The notes beneath the pieces are model-generated. The model saw only the letters and a program-made list of their open reading frames with translations. It was not told the origin of the DNA and made no database searches. A DNA stretch of 64,000 nucleotides, from positions 434,001 through 498,000 of the forward strand of contig NZ_PDUD01000017.1 in NCBI RefSeq assembly GCF_002646595.1. The letters run 5' to 3'. This stretch comes from Flavilitoribacter nigricans DSM 23189 = NBRC 102662. GTDB lineage: Bacteria > Bacteroidota > Bacteroidia > Chitinophagales > Saprospiraceae. This document shows, in pieces, positions 40,688 through 51,132 of the stretch. Made by a program: the position numbers and the translations under genes. The number at the start of each line of letters is the position of its first letter. Position 1 is the first letter of the stretch.

Positions 40688-40700
40688 GAGAATGATTCTC
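40688..40700 (-). promoter_or_regulatory. Fur/PerR-type operator upstream of the regulator-katG operon
   Basis: GAGAAT-G-ATTCTC is a perfect 6-1-6 palindrome 15 bases upstream of the regulator start. Fur-family boxes are palindromes of this size and often contain GAGAATGATTCTC-like words. It fits autoregulation by the adjacent gene. Confidence 0.65.
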
Positions 40701-40952
40701 TTCTAAGACTGGCGCAAATGTAGGAATTCCTTTGGAAATAGTACAACTGAGGCCGGAAAATGTTTTGGTTTTCTGGTTGCCGGCTGGATTTGGGAAGTTT
40801 TGTCCGGCAATTCTGCGGTAAATGGGATCGTAGGATGGGATGCTGTAGTAGCGAAAAAATCTTGCCAGGATGAACAGGAGCCATCTGTCGGGCTTTCTTC
40901 GTACATTATCGCCCACCGAATTCTTCCCGTTCCTGCGCATGAAATAAAAGCA

Positions 40953-41825
40953 TTGGAAAATAGCGATACCACCGAATATAAAGACCAGAGTATCTGGCTG
41001 GTCCTCCTGTACATGCTGCTGAGCATTCTCGCGTTCACGGTGATGAATGCCTTTGTCAAATACCTGCAGGACCTGCCCCCCTTTGAGATCGTTTTCTTCC
41101 GCGCACTGGGCACCCTCATCCTGTGTCTGATCCTGCTGCGGGCAAGAGGTATCTCGCTGGTAGGCGACCAGGTCGGCTGGCTGATCGGCCGGGGTATTGC
41201 GGGTACCATTTCCATGCTGCTATTCTTTATGGCCGTTAAGGAGATCCCCTTCGGATCGGCCGTTTCCCTGCGCTACCTGTCTCCCATTTTTGCCGGGATC
41301 CTGGCGGTTACCTGGTTGAAAGAACGGATTACCGCGTGGCAGTGGATGTGCTTTTTCCTGGCCTTTTCCGGTGTATTGTTACTGAAAGGATTTGACACCC
41401 GGATCAACCTGATCGGCCTGAGCTACATCCTGACCTCCGCTTTTTTTAGCGGTGTCGTCTACGTGCTGATCCGCAGGATCGGATTGAGCAAACATCCCCT
41501 GGTGATCATTACCTACTTTATGGGCTGCGCCACCGCCATCGGTGGGTTGCTCTCCCTGTTCAACTGGCAGACACCCCGAACGCAGGACTGGTGGATACTG
41601 GTCAGCCTGGGAGTGTTCGGTTTCTTCGGGCAATTGTTCATGACCAAAGCCTACCAGGTAGCTACCGTCGGCACCGTTGCCCCCATGAAATATCTGGAAG
41701 CCATTTTTGCCCTGCTCATCGGCTGGATCTGGTTCGGGGAAACCTACGGCCCGGGCAGCCTATTGGGTATTGCGCTGGTGATTGGGGGAATGCTGCTCAA
41801 TATCTTTGGGACGCGGCGGGAATAA
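40953..41825 (+). CDS. DMT-superfamily (EamA) transporter
   Basis: About ten membrane helices in two EamA halves (MLLSILAFTVMNAFVKYL, FRALGTLILCLILL, AVSLRYLSPIFAGILAV, and in the second half TVGTVAPMKYLEAIFALLI, LLGIALVIGGMLLNIF). Arg/Glu motifs such as PPFEIVFFRA and the glycine-rich ends are typical. I choose the TTG at 40953 (MENSDTTEYKDQ), giving 290 residues; the frame is open further upstream, but that part overlaps the promoter of the Fur-family gene and is poor in protein signal. The substrate is unknown. Confidence 0.85.
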   Translation: MENSDTTEYKDQSIWLVLLYMLLSILAFTVMNAFVKYLQDLPPFEIVFFRALGTLILCLILLRARGISLVGDQVGWLIGRGIAGTISMLLFFMAVKEIPFGSAVSLRYLSPIFAGILAVTWLKERITAWQWMCFFLAFSGVLLLKGFDTRINLIGLSYILTSAFFSGVVYVLIRRIGLSKHPLVIITYFMGCATAIGGLLSLFNWQTPRTQDWWILVSLGVFGFFGQLFMTKAYQVATVGTVAPMKYLEAIFALLIGWIWFGETYGPGSLLGIALVIGGMLLNIFGTRRE

Positions 41826-41863
41826 AGAAGAGCAGAAAGATTGCCGGGAGAAGGAAGCCCACG

Positions 41864-42322
41864 CTATGGTACCAACTCGATGGTGACCTTTACTCCGCCC
41901 AGCTTTCGCAATTGATCGATGCCATTGCCCTCCAAACGCCCCAGACTGATCAGCCCATTGGCGTAGCCGAAATCCTTGTAGAAGATAGCGACGTCTCCCC
42001 ACGGAGCGTAATAGGTAATGTCTCCTACCGAGGGGTCAAAACCCGCCGGAGCTTCCGCCGTGGACAGTTTACGGTCCGGATAAAAGATCTTTTCTATTCC
42101 TGCATAATCCTCCAGCACTACAGTGATGGGAAGCATAGTGATGAGATCCCGGGAGGTAGGATTATCGTAGAGGGTAGCCATCAATACTACCTTTCCCGCA
42201 GTGATCCTTAGCTTTTTATTTTCCATAATGAGGGGGTTTTCGGGGAACGGGAATTTCCCGGCCGGAATACCGTCGATTAAACACAGCATTCCAAATAGAT
42301 AGGCAAAGAAAATTGGTTTCAT
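41864..42322 (-). CDS. Cyclophilin-like fold protein, probably exported
   Basis: From the ATG of MKPIFFAYLFGMLCLIDG the protein has 152 residues with a signal-like start; an ATG at 42226 (MENKKLRITAGKV) would give a cytoplasmic form. The domain matches the small cyclophilin-like family: ATLYDNPTSRDLITMLPITV, LEDYAGIEKIFYPDRKLST, APAGFDPSVGDITYYAPWGD, AIFYKDFGYANGLISLGRL. The function is unknown. It ends convergently to the transporter gene. Confidence 0.85.
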   Translation of the reverse strand: MKPIFFAYLFGMLCLIDGIPAGKFPFPENPLIMENKKLRITAGKVVLMATLYDNPTSRDLITMLPITVVLEDYAGIEKIFYPDRKLSTAEAPAGFDPSVGDITYYAPWGDVAIFYKDFGYANGLISLGRLEGNGIDQLRKLGGVKVTIELVP

Positions 42323-42417
42323 CTGTTCGTTATTATCCGGAGGCGGTGAAGATCGGACAAATAATTGATCTGGAGATGTCGCTACGCTATAGCTCTGTTC
42401 ATTTCCTTCCCTGCGGG

Positions 42418-42797
42418 TTGGAAATAGGACGGTGAGCTGCACCTGATTTTTATGGTTGGTTTGGAAAGAGAGGTGCAGCGCGCCGTTCTATTTTCCTCTC
42501 CCGAAACAGCATGGGAGATACCCTAAGTTAGACACCTCTAGATATTAGTCGAGATAAGGTGCAGAGCACCGCTCTATATCCAACCCAAAAGCTACAAGAC
42601 CATTCGAGGTGCAGCGCACCGTCCTATCTCCACCCCATAATTAGCATCGAAGATAAGGTAAGACATCAAATGCGGCAGGGGCGATGTACCTGTTTCTTAT
42701 GGCAAAGATGGGAAAAAGGTGCAGCGCACCGCCATATCTCCAACCCAAAAGCTACAAGACCATTCGAGGTGCAGCGCACCGTCCTATCTCCACCCCA
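42418..42797. repeat. Cluster of six GGTGCAGCGCACC palindromic units with an 81-bp direct repeat
   Basis: Units of about 25 bases (AGGTGCAGCGCACCGTCCTA plus a TCTCC end) occur at 42471, 42557, 42607, 42717 and 42767 on the plus strand and at 42418-42444 on the minus strand. Each contains the hairpin GGTGC-AGC-GCACC. Blocks 42557-42637 and 42717-42797 are near-identical 81-bp direct repeats, each made of two units joined by CAACCCAAAAGCTACAAGAC. No coding sequence is credible here; short frames such as MQSTALYPTQ come from the repeat. It looks like a REP-type dispersed element. Confidence 0.85.
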
Positions 42798-42814
42798 CCC
42801 GCTCGGGAGCAACC

Positions 42815-43672
42815 TTAACCGGCGTAAACCGGAAACTTACTCGCCTCACCGTAATCCTTGATCGTTTCCACATTTTTCAGCAACTCCATATCCTCGTCGG
42901 AGATCTCAAATGCTACGGCTGCATTGTTTTTCATGTGGGCCGGATTTGCCGTTTTGGGGAGTGGTAGTAAGCCCAGTTCCAGACAGTAACGGATGGCCAG
43001 TTGCGGTACCGAAACACCGTATTTTTCCGCCATCCTGGTCACTTCCTCATTTTTCATCAATTCGCCGTGGGCGATCGGGGAATAGGCTTCGGTCAGGATG
43101 CCTTTTTCCTGATGATACGCGATGAGTCCTTTCGGCGTATTGCTGATGTGCGCCAGCACCTGATTGACCATCGGTTTGACGGTGCAGGATTCCAGGATAT
43201 TATCCAGGTCCGCTTTTTCGAAATTGGATAGTCCGATAGCGCGCAGCTTACCGGCCTTATAGGCCTCTTCCAGTGCTCTCCAGGCTTCGCGGTTCCCTTC
43301 AAAGTAGGGATCATCGCCCTGGAATTCCTGCCAGGGTTTGGGGCTATGAATGATCATCAGATCGATATAGTCCAGGTCCAGGGCTTTCAGCGAAGCATCG
43401 ATGGACTTTACCGCCTCTTCGTACGACTTCACTTCGGCCGCCAGTTTGGTGGTAATGAACAGTTCCTCTCTGTCTACGCCACAGGCTTTGATGCCTTTAC
43501 CTACCCCACTTTCGTTTTGGTAAGCCTGAGCGGTATCGATATGGCGATAACCGATAGCAACCGCATCTTTCACGGCCTGTACGACCTCATCATTACCGAT
43601 GAACCAGGTTCCGAGCCCTAATTTTGGAATTTCTACGCCGTTGGACAGTTTATATTTTTCCTGTAAAATCAT
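42815..43672 (-). CDS. Aldo/keto reductase
   Basis: The 285-residue NADPH-dependent TIM-barrel enzyme has the complete tetrad Asp46, Tyr51 (IDTAQAYQNESGVG), Lys76 (ITTKL) and His109 (MIIHSPKPW). Cofactor motifs GLSNFEKADL and the C-terminal PLPKTANPAHMKNN are present. It belongs to the group near 2,5-diketo-D-gluconate reductases and reduces sugar aldehydes or ketones. It is the last gene of the long minus-strand cluster. Confidence 0.95.
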   Translation of the reverse strand: MILQEKYKLSNGVEIPKLGLGTWFIGNDEVVQAVKDAVAIGYRHIDTAQAYQNESGVGKGIKACGVDREELFITTKLAAEVKSYEEAVKSIDASLKALDLDYIDLMIIHSPKPWQEFQGDDPYFEGNREAWRALEEAYKAGKLRAIGLSNFEKADLDNILESCTVKPMVNQVLAHISNTPKGLIAYHQEKGILTEAYSPIAHGELMKNEEVTRMAEKYGVSVPQLAIRYCLELGLLPLPKTANPAHMKNNAAVAFEISDEDMELLKNVETIKDYGEASKFPVYAG

Positions 43673-43854
43673 GATGTTAATTTTTTGCTTTTTCTAATGT
43701 CTTAATACACTACAAAATTAGGCCCGACGGGCTAGGGGTATATAATGACTATCAAATCAAAACTTAAGAAATTCAAACAACTAAGCATCTTATCACTGGA
43801 ATAATGCAGTTTCAAAGCCATAACCTATTAATGATTTCAAATAAAGGCCCTGAC

Positions 43855-45072
<1,218 letters not shown>

Positions 45073-45098
45073 CTAAAAGCCAATTGAATGGAGTGGGA

Positions 45099-46322
45099 TC
45101 ATTTTCCGATCCGGTAAAGCCGACCGTTCTCGTGATCCGTAAGCGCATACAAAGCACCGTCGGGTCCCTGCACGACGTGCCGGAACCGCTGCCCCTCTTC
45201 CGTCAGTATCCGTTCTTCGCTAATGATCCGCCCCGTTTTTTGGTCGACGACCAGCCGGGCAATATGCATGCCCCGCAGCATCGCTACGAAGAGGTTGTTT
45301 TTCCACTCCGGGAGCAGGTTACCGTCGTAAAAGGTCATACCACTCGGTGCGGCAGCCGGATCGTAGTAGTAGACAGGTTGCTGCGTGCCCTCTTTCTCCG
45401 TCAGACCGGTTCCGTTGACCGCTCCACCGTTGTACTCCAGACCGAAGGAAACCTCCGGCCAGCCGTAGTTCCCGCCTTTCTGGATGACATTGATCTCATC
45501 GCCGCCGCGGGGTCCGTGTTCGGTTTCCCATAACTCACCATTTACCGGATTAAAGGCCAGTCCCTGCGGATTGCGATGCCCGACGGACCAGATCTCCGCC
45601 AGGGCCTTATCTTTTCCGGCAAATGGATTCCCCTTCGCCGGCGTACCGTCCTGATTGATGCGGATGATCTTTCCCAGGGCCGAATTCAGTTGCTGTACTT
45701 CGGGCCGGCCCGACCGAAATCGATCGCCGAAAGTGACGTATAAGCGACCGTCCTGATCGAAAAGCATACGGGAACCAAAGTGAAACCGTCCACCCCGGGT
45801 GGGTTGGATCCGGTAGATGACCTCGACGTTTTCTAATCTGGATGCATCCCGGGATAAGATCCCGTTAGTCACGCAGTTCATGGCATCGCCCTCGGAGGTA
45901 GTGACGTACGTCCAGAACACCCGTCTTGAGGTGGCAAAATCCGGCGCGAGTTTAAGGTCGTACATGCCGCCCGATCCCTGGTAGCGCACCGGTGGTACTC
46001 CGGCCAGTGGTTGGCTGACCTTTCCGTCTTTGGAGATGATCCGGATGTTTCCCGGTTTTTCACTGACGATCATGCGGCCGTCCGGTAAAAAGTCCAGTCC
46101 CCAGGGAAATTCAAGATCATCCGTTATAATCGTCGCGGTGTACGGCGAGGGGGTTCCCACGGTGGGTACGCGCGTTTGTTCTGGGAAGTTCGGTTTTTGT
46201 TGCGGAGCTTCCTTTCGACCCTGTTCTACCGGTGGATTGGTCTGCGCCAGAATAGGTCCGTCAATCGTTAAAGCTCCTAATGCGATGAGGATAAAAGAAA
46301 TATACTGACGTAAAATTGGCAT
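45099..46322 (-). CDS. PQQ-dependent sugar dehydrogenase family protein (soluble aldose dehydrogenase-like)
   Basis: Starting at the ATG of MPILRQYISFILIALGAL gives 407 residues with a signal peptide. The six-bladed propeller family is shown by FPWGLDFLPDGRMIVSEKPG, VGHRNPQGLAFNPVNGELW, ETEHGPRGGDEINVIQKGG with NYGWP, and APSGMTFYDG. Members oxidise aldoses in the periplasm with pyrroloquinoline quinone, though some have lost it. No PQQ synthesis genes are in view. It follows the cupin gene by 65 bases. Confidence 0.92.
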   Translation of the reverse strand: MPILRQYISFILIALGALTIDGPILAQTNPPVEQGRKEAPQQKPNFPEQTRVPTVGTPSPYTATIITDDLEFPWGLDFLPDGRMIVSEKPGNIRIISKDGKVSQPLAGVPPVRYQGSGGMYDLKLAPDFATSRRVFWTYVTTSEGDAMNCVTNGILSRDASRLENVEVIYRIQPTRGGRFHFGSRMLFDQDGRLYVTFGDRFRSGRPEVQQLNSALGKIIRINQDGTPAKGNPFAGKDKALAEIWSVGHRNPQGLAFNPVNGELWETEHGPRGGDEINVIQKGGNYGWPEVSFGLEYNGGAVNGTGLTEKEGTQQPVYYYDPAAAPSGMTFYDGNLLPEWKNNLFVAMLRGMHIARLVVDQKTGRIISEERILTEEGQRFRHVVQGPDGALYALTDHENGRLYRIGK

Positions 46323-46387
46323 ACACGTAAATTTATTGGTTGTGATCGGGCTTTTAAGGACGGTTGCTAAAGCAAATAATCGCAACC

Positions 46388-46783
46388 TTATTTGGCATAT
46401 TGTTCATCCGAAACCTGCTCCATCCAGGTAACGACCTCACCGTCTACTTCTTCCTGAATGGCAATATGGCTCATGGCTTTCCCGGGCGCAGCGCCGTGCC
46501 AGTGTTTTTCATTGGGTTCAAACCATACCACATCTCCGGGACGGATCTCTTCGATGGGCCCGCCTTCCCGTTGTACCCAGCCTAATCCGGCGGTTACGAT
46601 CAGGGTCTGACCGGCCGGATGGGTGTGCCAGGCCGTTCTCGCTCCCGGCTCAAAGGTGACCATTGCGCCCCCTGCCTTAGTCACTTCTTTCTTCTGGAAT
46701 AAAGGGTCTATCCGCACCGAACCGGTGAACCAATCCTGCGGTCCTTTTACGGACGGTAATTTTCCATTTTTGATAATTTCCAT
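46388..46783 (-). CDS. Cupin domain protein
   Basis: The 131-residue single cupin has the metal-binding motif [20 protein letters not shown] and the second motif [19 protein letters not shown]. It has no signal peptide and should be cytoplasmic. It is a paralogue of the lipoprotein cupin at 50533-51024, with which it shares the end [11 protein letters not shown]. Small cupins of this kind occur next to carboxymuconolactone-decarboxylase-like or oxidoreductase genes; the reaction is unknown. It overlaps no gene and lies 6 bases from the acetyltransferase. Confidence 0.9.
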   Translation of the reverse strand: MEIIKNGKLPSVKGPQDWFTGSVRIDPLFQKKEVTKAGGAMVTFEPGARTAWHTHPAGQTLIVTAGLGWVQREGGPIEEIRPGDVVWFEPNEKHWHGAAPGKAMSHIAIQEEVDGEVVTWMEQVSDEQYAK

Positions 46784-46789
46784 AATGTT

Positions 46790-47359
46790 TTATTTAGTTA
46801 GTGTTTCCTTCAATATTCTGGCGGGTACTCCCCCGACCACCGTATTCGGCGGCACATCCCTGTTCACGACCGCTCCGGCCGCTACCACGGCGTTTTCTCC
46901 GACCGTTACGCCCGGAAGAATGGTTGCCCCCGCCCCGATCCAGGCATTTTTTTTGATCACCACCGCTGCGGGCACCAGGGTCTTTCGGGTGGCTACCTCC
47001 ACCGGATGATCTTCGGAGGTAATATTCACCCTCGGCCCGATCATCACATCGTCCTCGATGACGATTCCGCCCAGATCCAGGAAGCTGCAGGCGTGGTTGA
47101 TAAAGACATTTTTCCCCAGGCTGATGTGGCGGCCGACATTGGTGTGGAACGGTGGAAAGAGGGTCGTACTTTCCTCCACCGGCGTACCGATGATCTCCCC
47201 CAGGATGGCCCGTACCTCATCCACATGAGTAGCGGTATTCAAACGGGCCAGCCGGCCGAAGGTCAGATTTACCGCATCCCGGATCTGCCCGTAATCGGGA
47301 TCAGTCATCGGAACGGCTTCCCCCGACCGCATTCTGGAAAATATATCCTTTGGTGCCAT
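46790..47359 (-). CDS. Sugar O-acetyltransferase, LacA/Maa family
   Basis: The 189 residues contain an N-terminal Mac domain (KDIFSRMRSGEAVPMTDPDY) and a left-handed beta helix of hexapeptide repeats (INHACSFLDLGGIVIEDDVM, AWIGAGATILPGVTVGENAV). The catalytic His is in TSEDHPV. It transfers acetyl from acetyl-CoA to a sugar hydroxyl in the cytoplasm. Confidence 0.94.
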   Translation of the reverse strand: MAPKDIFSRMRSGEAVPMTDPDYGQIRDAVNLTFGRLARLNTATHVDEVRAILGEIIGTPVEESTTLFPPFHTNVGRHISLGKNVFINHACSFLDLGGIVIEDDVMIGPRVNITSEDHPVEVATRKTLVPAAVVIKKNAWIGAGATILPGVTVGENAVVAAGAVVNRDVPPNTVVGGVPARILKETLTK

Positions 47360-47415
47360 AGCTTTACTTTTTCATTCTTGTTAGTAAAATTCCTGGAAGC
47401 AAGCGCTTCGCGGTT

Positions 47416-49194
47416 CTATTCCTCCGGTGCGGTGCTTTCGTAAGAGGCGGCGATCTCTACCGGCCCGCCGGTATATTGCTGATAATTCGGATAAGAACAC
47501 AGCAAATAGCCGCGGACCTCCTTATCAGTGCCGATGTTCCCCTCTTCATCGATGACCAGCGTTTTGGCGGGCGCCTGCTCCCGCTCCACCCAGTCGATCA
47601 ACAGATCAATTTTCTGCAGATGATCGGCGGCGGGAATGGACCTCACCGGTACGGGCTCTCCCTTACCGTTTTCCGAATAACTCCGGCCGAATAGGATGTG
47701 GTTGCCGTTCGGAATGACATACAGGCGGGCGAAGCGATCGATTTTTTCTCTACCCATTTCATCCAGCAGGGATTGGTAATAATCCATCTGCGCGCCCGAA
47801 GAGGCGATATTGTCAATAGCGCCAATGGTGAAAATGATCTTGCCACCGCGCTCGTGGAACTTTGACAGATCGGGATCGGTACTGTCGAGCCAGCCGGACA
47901 ATTGTTGCCGCCGCTCTTCCCACGGACCTTCCCGGTAGTCCAGAGGATTGGCGGAAAGATCCTGCATCAGAAATCCCTTTACGCCCAGAATGCCGAGGTG
48001 GGTGAACATCGGTGCCTCCGTACCAGCGCCCTCCTGCCCCCGGTAGCGGGCATCAGTGATCAGACCAAACCCATCGGGCTCGGTAGTCGGCGTCCACATC
48101 CCAAAGGAGGTAACGCCATTGGCCAGCGGTTGGGGAAAGCGGTAGGAACTGTAGACAAATTCCAGGGTTTCGATCTGTCCATCCGTCAATTTGGCCGCAT
48201 CCGTCGTATCCGAGGGATTGGGATCCGTATTATTCGGAGCCCGCAATGCCGCCCAGGGATCATCCGGACCTACGCCGTCGTGAACGTTGAAAATTTCCCG
48301 TGCATCCACATAATTGCTGATAATGCCGTCCGCCAGGCCATCGAGTTCATCGGTCTGCCGCAGAAATTCGGCGGTAATGGCTTTTACCTTGGCCGTGGGT
48401 ATCCAGTTCGCTTCCGGCTTTTCCTGGATCCGGATCAGCACCGGACTGAGCATGAGTGTAGAAAAATTCACAATGGGCACGTTGGAGATGATACCTTCGT
48501 AATCTTCGGGGTAGCGCTGGGCCACCGTCAGGGCTTCCCGGCCGCCCTGAGAGTTCCCGACGTAGTAATTGTAGGCGGGTTCCGCCCCGTATAATCTCTG
48601 CAGGATGACCATGGCCGCATCGTGGGTCTTTTTCATTTGCATGTATCCCAGATTGCGGATAGCTTCGTCGTTCAGCGACCACTCATCCCCGGTGGTGGGG
48701 CCGGTAGCCAGCGGTGCCGGTGCCGGCGGTGCTCCCGGCCGGTTCCGGACGGTCTGGTGCCCGGAATCGCTCCCGTACATCGCAAAACCTTTACGGAGCA
48801 TCGTGGATTTGATCACATTGAACATGCGGTTATTGGCTTCTTCCACCGTTATTACGCCGTTGTTGCCGCCGCCCCCCTGCTGCATGGCCCGTTTTGACCA
48901 TTTCTCCGGCAACAGTACCCGGAAGTTGATGGGCCATCCGTTAGGGTCCACCGGCAGGATCGAACCTTCTACCACCGCGTGGGCCGGAGTGTTTTCGTCA
49001 GCTTCCACCCAGCGCGGAGGGTAGAGTTTGACGGATCCGACCGCTTCGCCGATCTCGTCTACTGGGATGGAAGTGCCAACTTTGCCGATATCGGCGGCGG
49101 TAATGGTTACTTCCGCACTGGTGCTCTCCTGCGGTTGGGTTACACAGCTACCCAGCAAAAAGGTAATGATGAGGAAGGAGAAGGTCTTGCTCAT
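47416..49194 (-). CDS. Tannase/feruloyl esterase family lipoprotein
   Basis: The 592-residue lipoprotein (lipobox LLGSC) belongs to the tannase family. The nucleophile Ser lies in YYVGNSQGGREALTVAQRYP, the oxyanion loop in QQGGGGNNGVI, and the acid/His region near FHERGGKIIFTIGAID and PNGNHILFG. Typical CS-D-HC disulfide Cys residues of fungal tannases are not evident. It cleaves esters of gallic or hydroxycinnamic acids outside the cytoplasm. It lies between the acetyltransferase and an esterase, all on the same strand. Confidence 0.92.
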   Translation of the reverse strand: MSKTFSFLIITFLLGSCVTQPQESTSAEVTITAADIGKVGTSIPVDEIGEAVGSVKLYPPRWVEADENTPAHAVVEGSILPVDPNGWPINFRVLLPEKWSKRAMQQGGGGNNGVITVEEANNRMFNVIKSTMLRKGFAMYGSDSGHQTVRNRPGAPPAPAPLATGPTTGDEWSLNDEAIRNLGYMQMKKTHDAAMVILQRLYGAEPAYNYYVGNSQGGREALTVAQRYPEDYEGIISNVPIVNFSTLMLSPVLIRIQEKPEANWIPTAKVKAITAEFLRQTDELDGLADGIISNYVDAREIFNVHDGVGPDDPWAALRAPNNTDPNPSDTTDAAKLTDGQIETLEFVYSSYRFPQPLANGVTSFGMWTPTTEPDGFGLITDARYRGQEGAGTEAPMFTHLGILGVKGFLMQDLSANPLDYREGPWEERRQQLSGWLDSTDPDLSKFHERGGKIIFTIGAIDNIASSGAQMDYYQSLLDEMGREKIDRFARLYVIPNGNHILFGRSYSENGKGEPVPVRSIPAADHLQKIDLLIDWVEREQAPAKTLVIDEEGNIGTDKEVRGYLLCSYPNYQQYTGGPVEIAASYESTAPEE

Positions 49195-49241
49195 GTTTTT
49201 TTGTTTTATGGTTTAGACTGGCTTTTGGTGAATGCGACGGA

Positions 49242-50399
49242 TCACCGGAAAAGCAATGGTGCAAATTCCCGCAGATTATGACGCCAGGTGATAAAAGTAT
49301 GTCCGGCATCGTAAGTATTGGTTTCATACTGTATCCCATACTTATCAAAGATCTTATTGACCTCCAGTCCATTCCGGTAGGCAATATCGCTTTCGCCACC
49401 CATGGCGATCCAGAACAGTCGCAGCTTGTTGATCTCCGGATTCTTCAGAGCAGCGGTGTGTTCTTCCTCCAGCAATTTGCGTTGTGCCTCAAAGTAGCCG
49501 GTGCTTAGAGGCAGCACGTAGCCAAATTTTTCGGGAGCAAAAAGCGCGATATTCAACGCCTGCAATCCGCCCATGGACAGCCCCGCAAAAGCAGTTTGGT
49601 AGCGGTCGTCTTTCACCCGGTATTTCTTCCGGACCAGGGGCAGGATCTCATCGAACAATTGCCGGTAATAAGGATCTTCCTCAACGCCCAGCCCCATAAA
49701 AAAGCCTTCGGTCGGATGCCCCATCGGCATCACGATCACCATCGGTTTAGCTTTGTTTTCGGCATAGAGGTTGTCCATGATGAAATTGGCCCGGCCGATT
49801 GTCGCCCAGGACGCATCATTGTCTCCACCGCCGTGCTGCAGGACGAGAACCGGAAGCTGCTCTGTCATGCTTTCGTAACCGGGCGGTGTGTAGACGTGGA
49901 AACGGGTCATTTTACCGGTAGTGGTCGAATGGAACCATACTTTTTCTACAGTCCCGTGGGGGATATTGAGATTCTGACAATACTCCGAGGCAGTTCCGGG
50001 CAGGATGAAATAGTTGGACAGGCTGTTCTCACTTTCCTTGACGAGCGTATTCAGCGGGTCCAAAGTCCGGACGCCATCTACCGTAAAGACGTAGGAGTAC
50101 GCATCCGCGGGCAGTGGCTGGGTTGTATAAGTCCAGACCCCATCCTCATTTACGGTCATTGCATTTTCCCGGGAAAAAGGGCGGGACGCATCAACCGCTA
50201 TTCCGGCAAAATCTCCACCTACGGTCACCTGCGTGGCCTTGGGCGCGTAGATACCGAACACCACACTTCCGTCCGGAAGTACCCGGGTAGATTGTAGCGT
50301 ATCATTCGGAGATGGCGGAGGTCCCGGAGGTTGAGCCGCGACCTGAAACACCAGGAATATCCCGAGCAGGGAGTTGAAGGTTTGTTGTAATTTGCTCAT
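49242..50399 (-). CDS. Secreted esterase with N-terminal CBM48-like domain (paralogue)
   Basis: The 385 residues repeat the plan of the protein at 43855-45036: signal peptide, E-set domain ([37 protein letters not shown]), and an esterase domain with AGLSMGGLQALNIALF as nucleophile region, LPVLVLQHGGGDNDASW, and the His in AGHTFITWRHNL. The shared IPHGTV and YTPPGYES segments show common origin by duplication. Probably a feruloyl or acetyl esterase of different specificity. Confidence 0.92.
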   Translation of the reverse strand: MSKLQQTFNSLLGIFLVFQVAAQPPGPPPSPNDTLQSTRVLPDGSVVFGIYAPKATQVTVGGDFAGIAVDASRPFSRENAMTVNEDGVWTYTTQPLPADAYSYVFTVDGVRTLDPLNTLVKESENSLSNYFILPGTASEYCQNLNIPHGTVEKVWFHSTTTGKMTRFHVYTPPGYESMTEQLPVLVLQHGGGDNDASWATIGRANFIMDNLYAENKAKPMVIVMPMGHPTEGFFMGLGVEEDPYYRQLFDEILPLVRKKYRVKDDRYQTAFAGLSMGGLQALNIALFAPEKFGYVLPLSTGYFEAQRKLLEEEHTAALKNPEINKLRLFWIAMGGESDIAYRNGLEVNKIFDKYGIQYETNTYDAGHTFITWRHNLREFAPLLFR

Positions 50400-50532
50400 C
50401 TTGTTTAAAGTTGAACGGGCATTGCAAGGAACGGCAGTCCGCTTCCCTGAATAGTGGAGGGAGCTTACCGCAAACCGCCCGGGGCCGAATGCCCCGATGC
50501 GATCTCAGTCTTTGGTCTATAGGTCATCCGGA

Positions 50533-51024
50533 TCAATTACCGGCGTACGTTTCGTCGGATACCGCTTCCATCCATTCCACGATCCCGTTTTCCGTATTCG
50601 GAAGAATGTACATCTGTTGCAAGCCGGTATCCTCGCTGGCACCGTGCCAGTGCCGGACGTTCGGCGGGCACTTTATCACATCACCTTTTTGCATGGTTTC
50701 CCGGGGCTGTCCCTCGATCTGGTGGTAGCCCACACCGTCGGTGATGATCAGGATCTGGCCGGCCGGATGCGTGTGCCAGTTACTTCTGGCTCCCGGTTCA
50801 AAATAGACATTTCCGATAACAGTCGTATACGTTGAATCCATTCCTACCAGACCGTAATTGTAGGCAGCTCCGGTAAACAGATCCGCCGATCCCCGCTGGC
50901 CCTGCGGGAAAATGGCCTGGACTTCGGTGGATGGTGTGGATGATTCGGTTTGCTCCGCAAGCTGTTCCGTACAGGCGAAGAAAAGGGTGCTCGCTAAAAG
51001 CAGCATAATGGTTATTGACCTCAT
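50533..51024 (-). CDS. Cupin domain lipoprotein
   Basis: The 163-residue protein has a lipoprotein signal (ITIMLLLASTLFFAC) and one cupin barrel: [20 protein letters not shown] and KGDVIKCPPNVRHWHGASED. It ends in WMEAVSDETYAG as does the cupin at 46388, so the two are duplicates with different location (envelope versus cytoplasm). The function is not known. Confidence 0.9.
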   Translation of the reverse strand: MRSITIMLLLASTLFFACTEQLAEQTESSTPSTEVQAIFPQGQRGSADLFTGAAYNYGLVGMDSTYTTVIGNVYFEPGARSNWHTHPAGQILIITDGVGYHQIEGQPRETMQKGDVIKCPPNVRHWHGASEDTGLQQMYILPNTENGIVEWMEAVSDETYAGN

Positions 51025-51132
51025 GTTGTAAGTATTTTAAATTAAAGCGTGTAAAGGTCAAAATTCGTAGAAACAGCGGTCAATAAATTGCAGAATACAA
51101 ACGAATAGTTATAAAAATCAAACAGCGGTACG

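Noticed and set aside
40800-40952. Longer N-terminus of the DMT transporter
   Set aside because: The added ~50 residues overlap the regulatory region of the Fur-family gene and show no conserved or hydrophobic features.
42418-42797. CRISPR array or small coding genes in the GGTGCAG repeats
   Set aside because: The units differ in orientation and spacing and contain their own palindrome; the open frames repeat the same peptide and lack starts and family signals.
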